DNA of 64,000 nt, taken from contig JABWBR010000001.1 of NCBI GenBank assembly GCA_013360405.1, positions 124,001 to 188,000 on the forward strand. Direction: 5' to 3'. Shown piece by piece: positions 8,650-16,893 of this stretch. Numbering within the stretch: position 1 is the first letter of the stretch; each line of letters starts with the position of its first letter. The notes below the pieces were generated by a model, which had not been told where the DNA came from, searched no databases, and saw only the letters and a list, made by a program, of their open reading frames with translations. The DNA comes from Saprospiraceae bacterium (lineage in GTDB: Bacteria > Bacteroidota > Bacteroidia > Chitinophagales > Saprospiraceae). A program made the translations under genes and the position numbers.

Positions 8650-8680
8650 TTGCGATGCAATATTATTGCCTATAAATTGC
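8650..8680 (+). promoter_or_regulatory. Possible promoter of the GG-leader peptide gene
   Basis: TTG (8650-8652) is followed after 20 bases by TAAATTGC (8673-8680), an imperfect match to TAnnTTTG with correct spacing. A purine-rich GTGGAGGAA follows and the ATG is at 8711. Confidence 0.35.
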
Positions 8681-8710
8681 GTGGAGGAATCTGATTTAAA
8701 TAATAAGAGC

Positions 8711-8929
8711 ATGAAAAAACGCAGACACACGCTGGATTATTTTGAGGGTACAGCCCTAACCAAAAAGCAGCAAAAGGCAGTCAAGGGCGGGTATGTAAAA
8801 CTGCCCGAAGGCCAGCCTTCGCTCACACTTCGCTGGGGCGAAATCGATATTCGCCTTCGAAGCGAAGACGATGTGATACTTAGTAAAGCCAATACCCTCA
8901 GCAGGTTGTCGTCGCCATTGAGCGATTAA
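8711..8929 (+). CDS. Small GG-leader peptide (natural-product precursor-like)
   Basis: This 72-residue peptide starts at the ATG at 8711; an upstream in-frame ATG at 8666 lies in promoter-like DNA. Residues 1-27 look like a double-glycine leader: basic MKKRRHTLDYFEG, then LTKKQQKAVKGG. The LxKxQQKxxxGG pattern is that of Bacteroidota GG-type precursor leaders, normally cut by C39-peptidase ABC exporters. The remaining 45 residues would be the core; they contain no Cys and include an amphipathic WGEIDIRLRSEDDV segment. No modifying enzyme or peptidase exporter is nearby, so export would need a pump elsewhere. Its stop overlaps that of the opposite gene. Confidence 0.6.
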   Translation: MKKRRHTLDYFEGTALTKKQQKAVKGGYVKLPEGQPSLTLRWGEIDIRLRSEDDVILSKANTLSRLSSPLSD

Positions 8930-10464
8930 GTGCTTGTCTTGTCGATATATTTCTCTTTCACTAGCTGGGCAAAAGAACGCCCTTCGAGGTGACTGTCGAG
9001 CCATGCTTCAAAATCAAACATTTGAAGCATGGCTTTTTCTTTGGGCTTTTGCAGCAATTGCTGGAAATCCGTTTTTAATGCCAACAGCGCCTTGCGCGTT
9101 TCCTTTTTATCTACCGATTTGCCTGCCTGTCTGATAAAATGGATGAGTTTGATCTCAAATTCGAGCAATCCCTCTTGCTTATTCAAATACCGGTATGTGG
9201 AGCGCAATAGGGATTCCAGCAGCAGGTAGTTTCCCATTTCGTAGTGGATAATGAGGTTGAGCACCCGTGAAAGGCTTTGAAGGTCTTGCCGCTCGATGCT
9301 GCGGGGCAGGTTGAGCCATTGGTTGAGGTAATCGAGGGCGCGGTTATAATTGCCGGCCCCGAAGAAGATATAGAAGTATTGAAAATAGAAACTGCTACGC
9401 TCGAAAAGATCTTTGTCGAGTTGTTCCAACTCATTCAGGTGGTTTTCTACTACGCGCAATCCTTCGTCAAAATCACCGGTTTCGATGCATAGCCTGAACT
9501 TATGGGTATAATATTGGCGGTGAATTTTGAGCTTGTCGTCGAGGGTGATGGGGGTGATGCGGCGTAGTTTTTCGAGGCAATCATTGACTTCCCGGTAGCG
9601 CCCCAGAAAGCCGCAGCTCACGGCGTAGTTGCTGAGGGCAGAAATGTATTCCGATAGGTCTTCGCGCAGGAAATGCGGTTTGGTCTCCATGAGTGCGATG
9701 AGTTCGCCCCCCAGCAGGTAGAAGTTTTGGTAATCTTTAGCAGAATAGCTCAGCACGGTTTTAATGCGGTAATAAAAAATGCGGGACTGATGGGTGAGCG
9801 CCTGATCGGGGCCCGTCAGCAGCGGGTGCGAAGATACCTCGTGCAGCACTTCATCCTGGCTTCCTGCGCGTTGGGCGTTTTTGCGCACGGCCACCCATAC
9901 CCGGTAAAACAAGGTTTGATAGTCGGTGAGGTTGCGTATAAGATCAAGACATTCGGCTTCCCGGGCAGCAATCAGGTCCAGTTGCCGGTCGAGATACGCA
10001 ATATCAGCCCTTGCATAGGCTATTTGCTTGTGCCAATGCAGCGCCTCCATCTGGGCATCCAGCTTTTCGTAGTTTTCTGCCAGCTTTTCCGCTTTTTGGA
10101 GCACTTTGAAGCAATCGTCAAATAAAGCGCGTTTGTAAAGCGATTTCACTCCCAGAAGCAGGTTGCGCAGGCGGTTGTCAACGGCTTGCTTTTCATCGTA
10201 AGATTGCAGGCTTCTCACCAGCATGTCGTAGAGGTAGGCCTTGAGTTCGGAGTACTTGCGGCTTTGAATCGGCTCGCCCTGGTAAACCTGCAGGCAGAGG
10301 GCTTCGTCGTCAAAAGCCGGCTGGGCATCAATGGCGTCAAACAGGCGCAGGTATTTGTTGTCTTTGTCGTTGTCGGTATGGACAAATATCTTGAAGTATC
10401 GTTTCTCGGACCCCGATAGCGATTTGATGAGATGGTACAAGCGGTCGGAAGGTGTTTTGGGCAT
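8926..10464 (-). CDS. TPR-like helical protein of unknown function
   Basis: This 512-residue, all-helical soluble protein begins PSDRLYHLIKSLSGSEKRYF. It then runs through helix pairs that read as degenerate tetratricopeptide repeats (for example YFQYFYIFFGAGNYNRALDYL). The N-terminal SLSGSEKRYFK block recurs in uncharacterised Bacteroidota proteins. No signal peptide or catalytic motif is visible. I chose the ATG at 10464 because the longer frame to 10509 only translates the adjacent word repeat. The gene lies downstream of hpt on the same strand, separated by that repeat. Confidence 0.65.
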   Translation of the reverse strand: MPKTPSDRLYHLIKSLSGSEKRYFKIFVHTDNDKDNKYLRLFDAIDAQPAFDDEALCLQVYQGEPIQSRKYSELKAYLYDMLVRSLQSYDEKQAVDNRLRNLLLGVKSLYKRALFDDCFKVLQKAEKLAENYEKLDAQMEALHWHKQIAYARADIAYLDRQLDLIAAREAECLDLIRNLTDYQTLFYRVWVAVRKNAQRAGSQDEVLHEVSSHPLLTGPDQALTHQSRIFYYRIKTVLSYSAKDYQNFYLLGGELIALMETKPHFLREDLSEYISALSNYAVSCGFLGRYREVNDCLEKLRRITPITLDDKLKIHRQYYTHKFRLCIETGDFDEGLRVVENHLNELEQLDKDLFERSSFYFQYFYIFFGAGNYNRALDYLNQWLNLPRSIERQDLQSLSRVLNLIIHYEMGNYLLLESLLRSTYRYLNKQEGLLEFEIKLIHFIRQAGKSVDKKETRKALLALKTDFQQLLQKPKEKAMLQMFDFEAWLDSHLEGRSFAQLVKEKYIDKTST

Positions 10465-10466
10465 GG

Positions 10467-10572
10467 TTCTCGGTTCTCTGTTGTCGGTTGTCGGTTGTCC
10501 GTTTGTCAATGATAAAGTTAGTAAAAAGAACGGAAAACAGAGAACGGAAAACGGAGAACAGAAAAATTCTGA
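10467..10572. repeat. Word repeat with complementary arms (GTTCTC/GTCGGTT family)
   Basis: The left part reiterates GGTTCTC and GTTGTCGG words. After an A/T-rich spacer the right part reiterates complementary words (AACAGAGAACG, GGAAAACGGAGAACAG). The arms can pair imperfectly, for example GTTCTCTGTT with AACAGAGAAC. It separates hpt from the downstream TPR-like gene and may act as a terminator or boundary. Confidence 0.65.
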
Positions 10573-10587
10573 AACCTGACTTATACT

Positions 10588-11127
10588 TTACTCATCGAGT
10601 TGATAAATAGCCGGCAGGTTTCTGCCCAGTCCGTTGTAGTCCAGGCCGTAACCTACCACAAAGCGGTTGGGTATTTCAAACCCGAGGTAGTCGATTTGAA
10701 TGGGGTGCATGAGAGCTTCGGGTTTGAATAAAAGTGTAGCGATGGCGATCGAGGCGGGTTGCAAATGGCGCAGGGTGGGCAGAAAATGCGCCATCGTATT
10801 TCCCGAGTCGATGATATCTTCGATAAGGATGACATGGCGCTGGGCTACGGGTATTTCCAAACCAATTTTTTCGCTTATTTCGCCGCTGGATTGCGTACCC
10901 TTGTATGAGGATAGTTTAATAAAAGATACCTCGCAGTCGATTGAGCAGGCTCTTGCCAGGTCGGCGGCAAAGATAAACGCGCCGTTGAGCACGCCGAGCA
11001 ACAGCGGGCGTTTGCCGGCATAATCGGCGCTGATAGCGGCGCCTAGTGCCTGCACCCTTTGTGCCAGGTCGGACTCGCCAATCATGGGCCTGAAATGCAG
11101 GTCGTGGAGTTGAATCGGGTTTGACAT
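10588..11127 (-). CDS. hpt: Hypoxanthine phosphoribosyltransferase
   Basis: This 179-residue protein is the usual length for bacterial HPRT. It carries the PRPP-binding motif VILIEDIIDSGNTM (residues about 97-110), the LLGVLNGAFIFAADLAR substrate loop near 42-58, and VVGYGLDYNGLGRNLPAIY near the C-terminus. It converts hypoxanthine or guanine plus PRPP to IMP or GMP in purine salvage. It starts 6 bases after the M28 peptidase gene on the same strand, so the two are probably co-transcribed. Confidence 0.93.
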   Translation of the reverse strand: MSNPIQLHDLHFRPMIGESDLAQRVQALGAAISADYAGKRPLLLGVLNGAFIFAADLARACSIDCEVSFIKLSSYKGTQSSGEISEKIGLEIPVAQRHVILIEDIIDSGNTMAHFLPTLRHLQPASIAIATLLFKPEALMHPIQIDYLGFEIPNRFVVGYGLDYNGLGRNLPAIYQLDE

Positions 11128-11133
11128 AAGTAC

Positions 11134-12537
11134 TTAATCGAGTCCGTATTTATCAAGCAGGAATACCAGGGCGGTCATGGCAGCGGCGCCGAGTTCGAGC
11201 TCGCGTTTGTTTACGCTGTCAAAGTTGTCGATGGGGGCGTGGTGAAAATCAAAATAGCGCTGGGAGTCGGGCTCAAAGCCGATGAGTAGGCCTTTCTGTG
11301 ATTTGAGGCCGCCGATGTCAGCCCCCGAACCGCCTTTCGACAGGCGAAGGCCGTAGGGTTCGAGCAGGGACATCCACTGTGCGAGTTTTTTGAATTTGGC
11401 TTCAAACACGCCGGCATCTCCTTCGCAGGTAAAGCCTCTGGGGGTAAAGCCGCCGCGATCCGATTCGATGGCGGCCATGTGGTATTCGCGGGCTTTGTTA
11501 GATTCGCTGACATAGGTTCGGCCGCCCATGAGTCCGTTTTCTTCGTTCATAAACAATACGCAGCGCAGGGTGCGCTTGGGCCGGTATCCCATCATTTTGA
11601 GCAGGCGCAATACTTCCATCGACTGCACGCAGCCGGCGCCGTCGTCGTGGGCGCCTCCGCTGACATCCCAGGAGTCGAGGTGGCCGCCCACCAGGATGAT
11701 ATCGCCGGGGCGTTCGCTACCGCGCATTTCGGCAATGACGTTGTAGGAGAGCGCTTCGCCCATGTGCATGCAGGTAGAGCGCATGTATACGCGCACGGGT
11801 TCTTCTTTAAGCAGGCTACTGAGCAATTCGGCGTCGTTGGTGCTGATGCCGAAAGCGGGGATATGTGGCGTGCCCTCTTCGTAAGCCAGGCTGCCGGTAT
11901 GGGGTACGTCGTCGAGTCGCGAAGTCATGGAGCGCACCAGTACGCCTACGGCCCCGTAGCGGGCCGCCCGAGCCGCCCCGTAAGCGCGTTGGTCGACGGC
12001 GCCGCCGTATGCGGCAAAAGTATTGATATGCGTGGGGTCGAACGGGCGGTTAAAAAACACGATTTTGCCTTCGAGGCGCGAGCGACCCAGTTTTTCGAGG
12101 TCGTCGAGGTGGTCCACTTCAATTACTTCGGCGGTGAGTCCTGTGGGGCCGGTGCCTACCGAGTTGCCCAGGGCCAGCGCCCGGAGTTCGAGGCTGCCCA
12201 TCTTGCGCGAGTTGACCACCCGCACTTGCTCGGCGTCGCCCCTCACCCAGTGCGGCACCATACAAGGCTGGAGCCACACGGTGTCGAATCCGAGGGTGTC
12301 GAGTATCCAGCGGGTGTATTCAACCGACGCAGCAGCCTGGGGCGAACCGCTTAGCCGCCCGCCGATGCGGTTTGTGAGGTATTCCAGCCAGTTATAGCAA
12401 CGGCTGTCGGTAAGCGCCTTGTCGTATATTCGCCTGATGTAGAAGGCATCTTCATCGGTAGTAGTGGCAGGAGTTTCCTGCGCCTGGCCGGAGAGCCAGG
12501 CCCCCCAGCAAAGTAGTAGTAGTAACCAATTTTTCAT
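11134..12537 (-). CDS. Secreted M28-family metallopeptidase with PA domain
   Basis: This 467-residue protein has a signal peptide (MKNWLLLLLCWGAWLSGQAQ). A protease-associated insert spans roughly residues 130-260 (VIEVDHLDDLEKLGRSRLEGKIVFFNR region). The zinc peptidase domain shows GGHLDSWD (metal His/Asp), GAHDDGAG (bridging Asp), NEENG (catalytic Glu and metal Glu), ESDRGG and the late metal His in HHAPIDNFD. Members are aminopeptidases or carboxypeptidases acting on peptides outside the cytoplasm. The start at 12537 gives a clean signal peptide. No T9SS tail is present. Confidence 0.9.
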   Translation of the reverse strand: MKNWLLLLLCWGAWLSGQAQETPATTTDEDAFYIRRIYDKALTDSRCYNWLEYLTNRIGGRLSGSPQAAASVEYTRWILDTLGFDTVWLQPCMVPHWVRGDAEQVRVVNSRKMGSLELRALALGNSVGTGPTGLTAEVIEVDHLDDLEKLGRSRLEGKIVFFNRPFDPTHINTFAAYGGAVDQRAYGAARAARYGAVGVLVRSMTSRLDDVPHTGSLAYEEGTPHIPAFGISTNDAELLSSLLKEEPVRVYMRSTCMHMGEALSYNVIAEMRGSERPGDIILVGGHLDSWDVSGGAHDDGAGCVQSMEVLRLLKMMGYRPKRTLRCVLFMNEENGLMGGRTYVSESNKAREYHMAAIESDRGGFTPRGFTCEGDAGVFEAKFKKLAQWMSLLEPYGLRLSKGGSGADIGGLKSQKGLLIGFEPDSQRYFDFHHAPIDNFDSVNKRELELGAAAMTALVFLLDKYGLD

Positions 12538-12953
12538 CCTTAGCACTAAATGTGTTGCCGGCCAAAATTGGGGAATTGTCGGCAAAAAGTGGCTTTACTT
12601 GTCACAAATCTTATGCTGTGCCCATTTTTTTTGACTTGTTTGCCTATTTGCCAACGGCGTGAGACCGTTCTATAGCCCGGCATAAAAAAATTTTGTTCGC
12701 TGCTTTTTGTGGAAGACCTTTCTCAGTGAATTGTGATTTTTGAAATATTACATTATATGTATGTAGTATTTTGATTGTTTGTTTTAGTAAAATGATTATT
12801 TTAATGGTTTATATGTTGTGAATTATATAATAGCTAGGTATAAATTTGTTTTTTGGTTTTTGGTCGTTTTTGATTTAGTGCGTTTTTTCGAACAAAAAAG
12901 CGGTTTTTATGGCAGGTTTTAAATTAGGGGCAAAAATTTTAATGAATTTGTAA
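12538..12953. other. AT-rich gene-free stretch
   Basis: No coding frame is supported. From about 12700 the DNA becomes very AT-rich, in contrast to both flanks. It leads into a well-formed promoter at 12954 and so forms the upstream region of the candidate small RNA. Confidence 0.5.
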
Positions 12954-12984
12954 TTGTATTTTTTACAATAAGTATGTATCTTTG
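12954..12984 (+). promoter_or_regulatory. Strong Bacteroidota promoter with no gene behind it
   Basis: TTG (12954-12956), 20 bases, then TATCTTTG (12977-12984) is an excellent consensus match. Transcription should start near 12990. No open frame of note follows before the terminator at 13130-13162. Confidence 0.65.
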
Positions 12985-12990
12985 CTTTCA

Positions 12991-13162
12991 GAATTATTAA
13001 TCGATAGCTTTCATTCGCTAGTCAAAATTAGCTGGCAGCAGTTATCATAAGTCTTCGCACCTGATTGCTGATTGCTGACTGCTGACTGCTGATTATAAAG
13101 ATATAATTTGGTTTTATTTGGTTAGGGCTGAGGTAGTGCTTTATGCGCTGCCTCTTTTTTTT
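12991..13162 (+). ncRNA. Candidate small RNA of about 170 bases
   Basis: The interval is bounded by a consensus promoter and by an intrinsic terminator with eight Ts. It has no credible start codon with an open frame, and no gene follows on the plus strand (the next gene is opposite). Internal sequence includes a TAGCTTTCATTCGCTAG stretch able to fold and a reiterated GCTGATTGCTGACT word tract (13061-13095). It could be a 6S-like or regulatory RNA. I do not recognise a known family. Confidence 0.45.
13130..13162 (+). terminator. Intrinsic terminator
   Basis: GAGGTAGTGC (13130-13139) pairs with GCGCTGCCTC (13145-13154), ten pairs including two G-U, around a TTTAT loop. Eight Ts follow immediately. 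This is a textbook plus-strand terminator. Confidence 0.8.
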
Positions 13163-13243
13163 AGCACTCAGCACTTAGCACTCAGCAGCCAACAGCCAAA
13201 ACCTGACTGCCGAGTGCTGACTGCTAAGCCCTAACTGCTAAAG
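13163..13243. repeat. Word repeat (AGCACTCAGCA / CTGCTAAGCCCTAA family)
   Basis: The tract reiterates AGCACTCAGC, ACTTAGC, CAGCCAACAGCC and GACTGCTAAGCCC words. A related tract with the complementary sense (GCTGATTGCTGACTGCT) lies at 13061-13095, on the other side of the terminator. The same vocabulary reappears at 23448-23520 and 46582-46656. It runs into the end of the opposite-strand lipoprotein gene. Confidence 0.6.
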
Positions 13244-13804
13244 CTCCACTTCCACCCTAAACACCTGTGGGTCTTGCAGCACCGTTTTTTGGCGGTTTTC
13301 GATCGAGTAGCCTTTGCCGGGGTAATACGCCAGTTTTTGGTCGGTGTTGGCGATAGCGGTATCAAACTTTTTTTGGATATGGATTTCGCTCACCTTGCCG
13401 TCGAGAAAATCGATTTGCAGTTCGCGGGTTTTGAGGTCGGCTTCGAGAGCGCGGTAGGTAAGGCGGCTGAGGCGGCCGTTTTGCAAGAGGCTGTCGACGG
13501 CGTATTTGTCGAGCCAGGCGGGGCGGTTGATGTCGGCTTCGGCAAAGAGGCGCAGCTCTTCGCTGAAGTCGACGCTGTCGAGGGTTTGTTCCTCAATGCG
13601 GCCATCTATTTCGAGGCGTTTGCGCAATTGCGGGTTTTTAGCCGCCAAGCTCGCAGATTCCTGCTGGAAGTAGGTTTTTAGGTCGAAAAAACGCGTATTG
13701 GGGAGTAGCGCTGTACCGGGTGATTCCTGCCGGCAGGCAGATAGTACAAGTAATAGAGATGTATTAATAAGGATGCAAAAAGAACGAAATGAACAGTGTG
13801 ACAT
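13238..13804 (-). CDS. Hypothetical lipoprotein
   Basis: This 188-residue protein has a lipoprotein signal (LLLVLSAC, lipobox Cys at 24). The mature part is mixed alpha/beta, with a helical region (YFQQESASLAAKNPQLRKRL) and a beta-rich C-terminal half ending PQVFRVEVEL. I do not recognise a family. It is monocistronic. A TTG and a weak TATCGTGT element 20 bases apart lie just upstream (about 13823-13853). Confidence 0.6.
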   Translation of the reverse strand: MSHCSFRSFCILINTSLLLVLSACRQESPGTALLPNTRFFDLKTYFQQESASLAAKNPQLRKRLEIDGRIEEQTLDSVDFSEELRLFAEADINRPAWLDKYAVDSLLQNGRLSRLTYRALEADLKTRELQIDFLDGKVSEIHIQKKFDTAIANTDQKLAYYPGKGYSIENRQKTVLQDPQVFRVEVEL

Positions 13805-13934
13805 TAGTTAATTAGGTTTATTGAAAAAACACGATAGATCGGCTTATGCTTCTTACCAACACCTCTTTATATGAGTATTAGCTAAATAATGATCAAAAAT
13901 CTCGTCTTTGCTGATCAGATCCATGTTCTCTACT

Positions 13935-14150
13935 TCATTGCATGTATTCTTTGAAATCCTCTAATGGCTCATCGAAGTCAGGAGCAAGTATATATTTACC
14001 CTTAACTCGTCCAAAAACCCTTTTACCTTTACTTTTTTTAGCAGGCTGAGTTGTGTATTCATTTTTTAAAAATTCAATGAAGTGCATGACCTCGACCTTT
14101 AGGCTCTCAGGCAGCCGGTAAATTTCATAGATTATGCGTTGTTCATTCAT
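13935..14150 (-). CDS. DUF2281-like antitoxin candidate, apparently orphan
   Basis: This 71-residue protein begins with an IYEIYRLPESLKVEVMHFIEFL helix that matches DUF2281 proteins, small antitoxin-like partners often paired with PIN or RelE-type toxins. Its C-terminal half is basic then acidic (GKRVFGRVKGKYILAPDFDEPLEDF). A toxin would be expected just downstream on the minus strand. Only a very short frame is there, beginning MDLISKDEIFDHY and stopping after about 20 codons at roughly 13860, so the partner is missing or eroded. Confidence 0.55.
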   Translation of the reverse strand: MNEQRIIYEIYRLPESLKVEVMHFIEFLKNEYTTQPAKKSKGKRVFGRVKGKYILAPDFDEPLEDFKEYMQ

Positions 14151-14155
14151 TAGGC

Positions 14156-14169
14156 TTGATCTTTATCAT
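14156..14169. promoter_or_regulatory. Fnr/Crp-like palindrome upstream of the DUF2281 gene
   Basis: TTGATCTTTATCAT matches TTGAT-N4-ATCAA at nine of ten fixed positions. It lies six bases before the start codon, downstream of any likely -7 element, so it would suit repression better than activation. It is one of four such boxes between 14.1 and 19.6 kb. Confidence 0.4.
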
Positions 14170-14254
14170 GGAAGATTGGTTGACAAATTACACTCCTTAT
14201 TCTAGACAACAAAATCAAGTCTGACACAGTTCACTCTAATATTATGAAGTACCT

Positions 14255-15784
14255 TCACCCCAGCAACACCTTCCCCTCCATCACCTCCGGGGCGGGAATT
14301 CCCAGCAGGAACAAAATCGTAGGGGCGATATCGGCCAGTTTGCCGTCTTTTACCTTGAGGCCATTCGTGTCTTTAGCCACATAAATGCAAGGCACGGGGT
14401 TTTTGGTATGCGCCGTATTGGGCGTGCCGTCGTCGTTGACCATATAATCTGAATTGCCGTGGTCGGCGATGATGATGGCTTCGTAGCCGTATTCGAGCGC
14501 AAGGGGGATGAGGCGGCTCATGCAGCCGTCGACGGTTTCTGCGGCCCTGACGGCTGCCGAAAACACGCCGGTATGCCCCACCATATCGGTATTGGCGAAA
14601 TTGAGACAGATAAAATCGGGTTGGTTTTGCCGGATGTCGGCCATAATAGCTTCGGCGACTTCGGGGGCGCTCATCTCGGGCTGGAGGTCGTAGGTGGCCA
14701 CCTTGGGAGAAGGTATCATAATGCGGCGTTCTCCCGGAAACGTATCTTCGCGGCCTCCTGAAAAGAAGAAGGTCACGTGGGGGTATTTTTCCGTTTCTGC
14801 AATGCGCACCTGGGTTTTGCCTGCTGCCGACAGCACCTCGCCGAGCGTATTGCTTAAGTCGTCTTTTTGGAAAACGACGTGCACATTTTTATAAGTGTCG
14901 TCGTAACGGGTCATCGTCACGTAGTGCAGGTCGAGTTTGTGCATATCATACTCGGGGAAGTCCTGCTGCGTGAGTGCCTGCGAAATCTCGCGGGGCCGGT
15001 CGGTGCGGAAGTTGAAGCAGATCAGGGCGTCGCCGGGTTGGATAGTGGCAATGGGGCTGCCATCGTGGTTGGCGCACACGATTGGTTTCACAAATTCGTC
15101 GGTTTCGCCTTGTTCGTATTTGTGTTGCAGGAGCGCAAGGGCATCGGTGGTGGTTTCGCCTTTTCCGTGCACGAGCAGATCGTAGGCCAATTTGACGCGT
15201 TCCCAGCGCTTGTCGCGATCCATGGCGTAATAACGGCCGATCACGCTAGCCAGCTTGGCGTGTTGGGGGGCGATATGCTGTTGCAACTGGCGCAGGAAGC
15301 CCAGCCCGCTTTTGGGGTCGGTATCTCGGCCATCGAGGAAAGCGTGTATATACACGCGGTCGAGGCCGTGTTCCTGGCAGATATCGCAGAGCGCTTCGAG
15401 GTGGTTGATATGCGAGTGCACGCCGCCGTCGGATACGAGGCCCATCAGGTGAAGGGCTTTGCCGCCGGCTTTGGCGTATTGCACGGCTTCCAGTAGGGTA
15501 GGGTTGGTATGCAATTCGCGTTCTCGCACGGCCTTATTAATGCGGGCGAGTTCCTGGTAAACGATACGGCCGGCGCCGATATTGAGGTGGCCCACTTCCG
15601 AGTTGCCCATCTGGCCGTCGGGAAGGCCCACTTGTTCGCCGTGGGTCACCAATTCCGCGTTGGGGAATTGCATATAGAGAGAATCCATAAAAGGCGTATT
15701 CGCCTGTGCGATAGCGCTTACTTCGGGTTTGGAGCCGTGCCCCCATCCGTCGAGAATAACGAGGATAACGCGTTGTGCTTTCAT
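14255..15784 (-). CDS. gpmI: 2,3-bisphosphoglycerate-independent phosphoglycerate mutase
   Basis: This 509-residue protein is the standard length for GpmI. It starts VILVILDGWGHG (metal Asp), has the phosphoserine site in QMGNSEVGHLNIGAGR (Ser near 62), HAFLDGRDTDP in the transferase domain, and the late metal ligands NFANTDMVGHTG and IIADHGNSD. It interconverts 3- and 2-phosphoglycerate in glycolysis and gluconeogenesis using two Mn ions. It is monocistronic. Confidence 0.97.
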   Translation of the reverse strand: MKAQRVILVILDGWGHGSKPEVSAIAQANTPFMDSLYMQFPNAELVTHGEQVGLPDGQMGNSEVGHLNIGAGRIVYQELARINKAVRERELHTNPTLLEAVQYAKAGGKALHLMGLVSDGGVHSHINHLEALCDICQEHGLDRVYIHAFLDGRDTDPKSGLGFLRQLQQHIAPQHAKLASVIGRYYAMDRDKRWERVKLAYDLLVHGKGETTTDALALLQHKYEQGETDEFVKPIVCANHDGSPIATIQPGDALICFNFRTDRPREISQALTQQDFPEYDMHKLDLHYVTMTRYDDTYKNVHVVFQKDDLSNTLGEVLSAAGKTQVRIAETEKYPHVTFFFSGGREDTFPGERRIMIPSPKVATYDLQPEMSAPEVAEAIMADIRQNQPDFICLNFANTDMVGHTGVFSAAVRAAETVDGCMSRLIPLALEYGYEAIIIADHGNSDYMVNDDGTPNTAHTKNPVPCIYVAKDTNGLKVKDGKLADIAPTILFLLGIPAPEVMEGKVLLG

Positions 15785-15789
15785 GGCTG

Positions 15790-15797
15790 CAAAAGTA
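15790..15797 (-). promoter_or_regulatory. -7 element of gpmI promoter
   Basis: Minus-strand TACTTTTG is an exact TAnnTTTG match ending five bases before the gpmI ATG, so the transcript would be leaderless or nearly so. No TTG at the usual distance is visible. Confidence 0.45.
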
Positions 15798-16061
15798 CGA
15801 AAAACAAGCCGATTTAGAAGTGGGGAGTAATAAACAAGCGGCCATATGCAATGAAATGAAGCCCGCTTTCGTTTCTAAGACAACTACAACAAGCGACTAT
15901 TTACAGCATCGTTCTACCCTTCTGATCACGAACATCCTGTGCGATAAAAGTTACTTTTGCGCAGGGCCTGCGTCTAATAAATAAAAAAAGCATAAGGACC
16001 TGTTACTTTTTACACGTATTTCACATTATTCAATAATCGTTTTACCAAAAACTAAAAAACG

Positions 16062-16442
16062 ATGAATACCATGCTATCAGTCCTGTTGCTGAGTGTGTTA
16101 GTCAATACCCAAGAGGTGAATCTGAACGCCATTACCAAGGCGATCAGCGAGGGGAATGCCGAGGCGTTGGGGCAGTATTTCGACCAGTCGGTTGAAGTAT
16201 CGGTGCTCGACAACGAAGATGTGTATGCCAAAGCGCAGGCGATAAAGGTAGTTAAAGACTTTTTCGCCCAAAATAAACCCAAGAGTTTCAGCCAGGTACA
16301 CCAAGGCACCTCAAAGGGTAACGACTCGCAATACTGCATCGGCAACCTGGTAACTGCTACCGGCACCTTCCGGGTATACATCTACCTGAAGGTCAGCGGT
16401 AACAATTATACCATCCAGGAGCTTCGTTTCGACGAAGGTTAG
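16062..16442 (+). CDS. DUF4783 family exported protein
   Basis: This 126-residue protein has a short hydrophobic start (MNTMLSVLLLSVLVNT) that may act as a signal peptide. The body has the NTF2-like layout of DUF4783: AITKAISEGNAEALGQYFDQSVEVSVLD, later VVKDFFAQNKPKSF, and a final strand IQELRFDEG. Function is unknown; such folds often bind small ligands. A TACTTTTG element (15952-15959) upstream leaves a leader of about 100 bases. It is convergent with the CBS gene, 7 bases away. Confidence 0.75.
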   Translation: MNTMLSVLLLSVLVNTQEVNLNAITKAISEGNAEALGQYFDQSVEVSVLDNEDVYAKAQAIKVVKDFFAQNKPKSFSQVHQGTSKGNDSQYCIGNLVTATGTFRVYIYLKVSGNNYTIQELRFDEG

Positions 16443-16449
16443 GTTGGCG

Positions 16450-16893
16450 TTATTTCAGCAGCAATAAATCGTTAAACGCGTAGTTCAGCAAATCGAAAGT
16501 AGTCACAATACCTTTTAGTTTGCCGTCATTGTCGACTACCGGCATTGCGTGAAACAGGTTTTCGCGGAAGATGTCGGCGGCGAGTTCGATCTTGTCTTCC
16601 GGGCGAAGTTTAGCCACTTGTTTCACCATCACCTCGCGCACCAGCAAGGATCGCATAATCGCTTCATTATATTCTTCGCTTTTTTGCGTATTAAAAATTG
16701 TAAAACCGTGTAGCAATTTAAGGTAGTCGGAATAACTTACGATTCCTACCACCTTGCCTTTGTCTACCACTGGTATGTGGTGAATATGATGCTCCTGGAA
16801 AATGGCTTGAACCTTATTCATGGTATCATCAGGAGCTACCGATAGTACTTGGGTGGTCATAATAGCGCCCACCGTGAGGGATTTGTCAGTCAT
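16450..16893 (-). CDS. CBS-domain pair protein
   Basis: This 147-residue protein is essentially two CBS domains: MTTQVLSVAPDDTMNKVQAI through VVGIVSYSDYLKL, then VREVMVKQVAKLRPEDKIEL through LKGIVTTFDLLNY. Stand-alone CBS pairs bind adenosine nucleotides and act as energy or redox sensors. I chose the ATG at 16893, where homology begins. It is the last of three same-strand genes (lipoprotein, CBS, CBS) and resembles its upstream neighbour, suggesting duplication. Confidence 0.9.
   Translation of the reverse strand: MTDKSLTVGAIMTTQVLSVAPDDTMNKVQAIFQEHHIHHIPVVDKGKVVGIVSYSDYLKLLHGFTIFNTQKSEEYNEAIMRSLLVREVMVKQVAKLRPEDKIELAADIFRENLFHAMPVVDNDGKLKGIVTTFDLLNYAFNDLLLLK

Noticed and set aside
11479-12354. 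Long plus-strand open frame (291 codons)
   Set aside because: It is antisense to the M28 peptidase, has no recognisable motif and reflects codon bias of the real gene.
14867-15496. Plus-strand open frame (209 codons)
   Set aside because: Antisense to gpmI, a full-length recognised gene.
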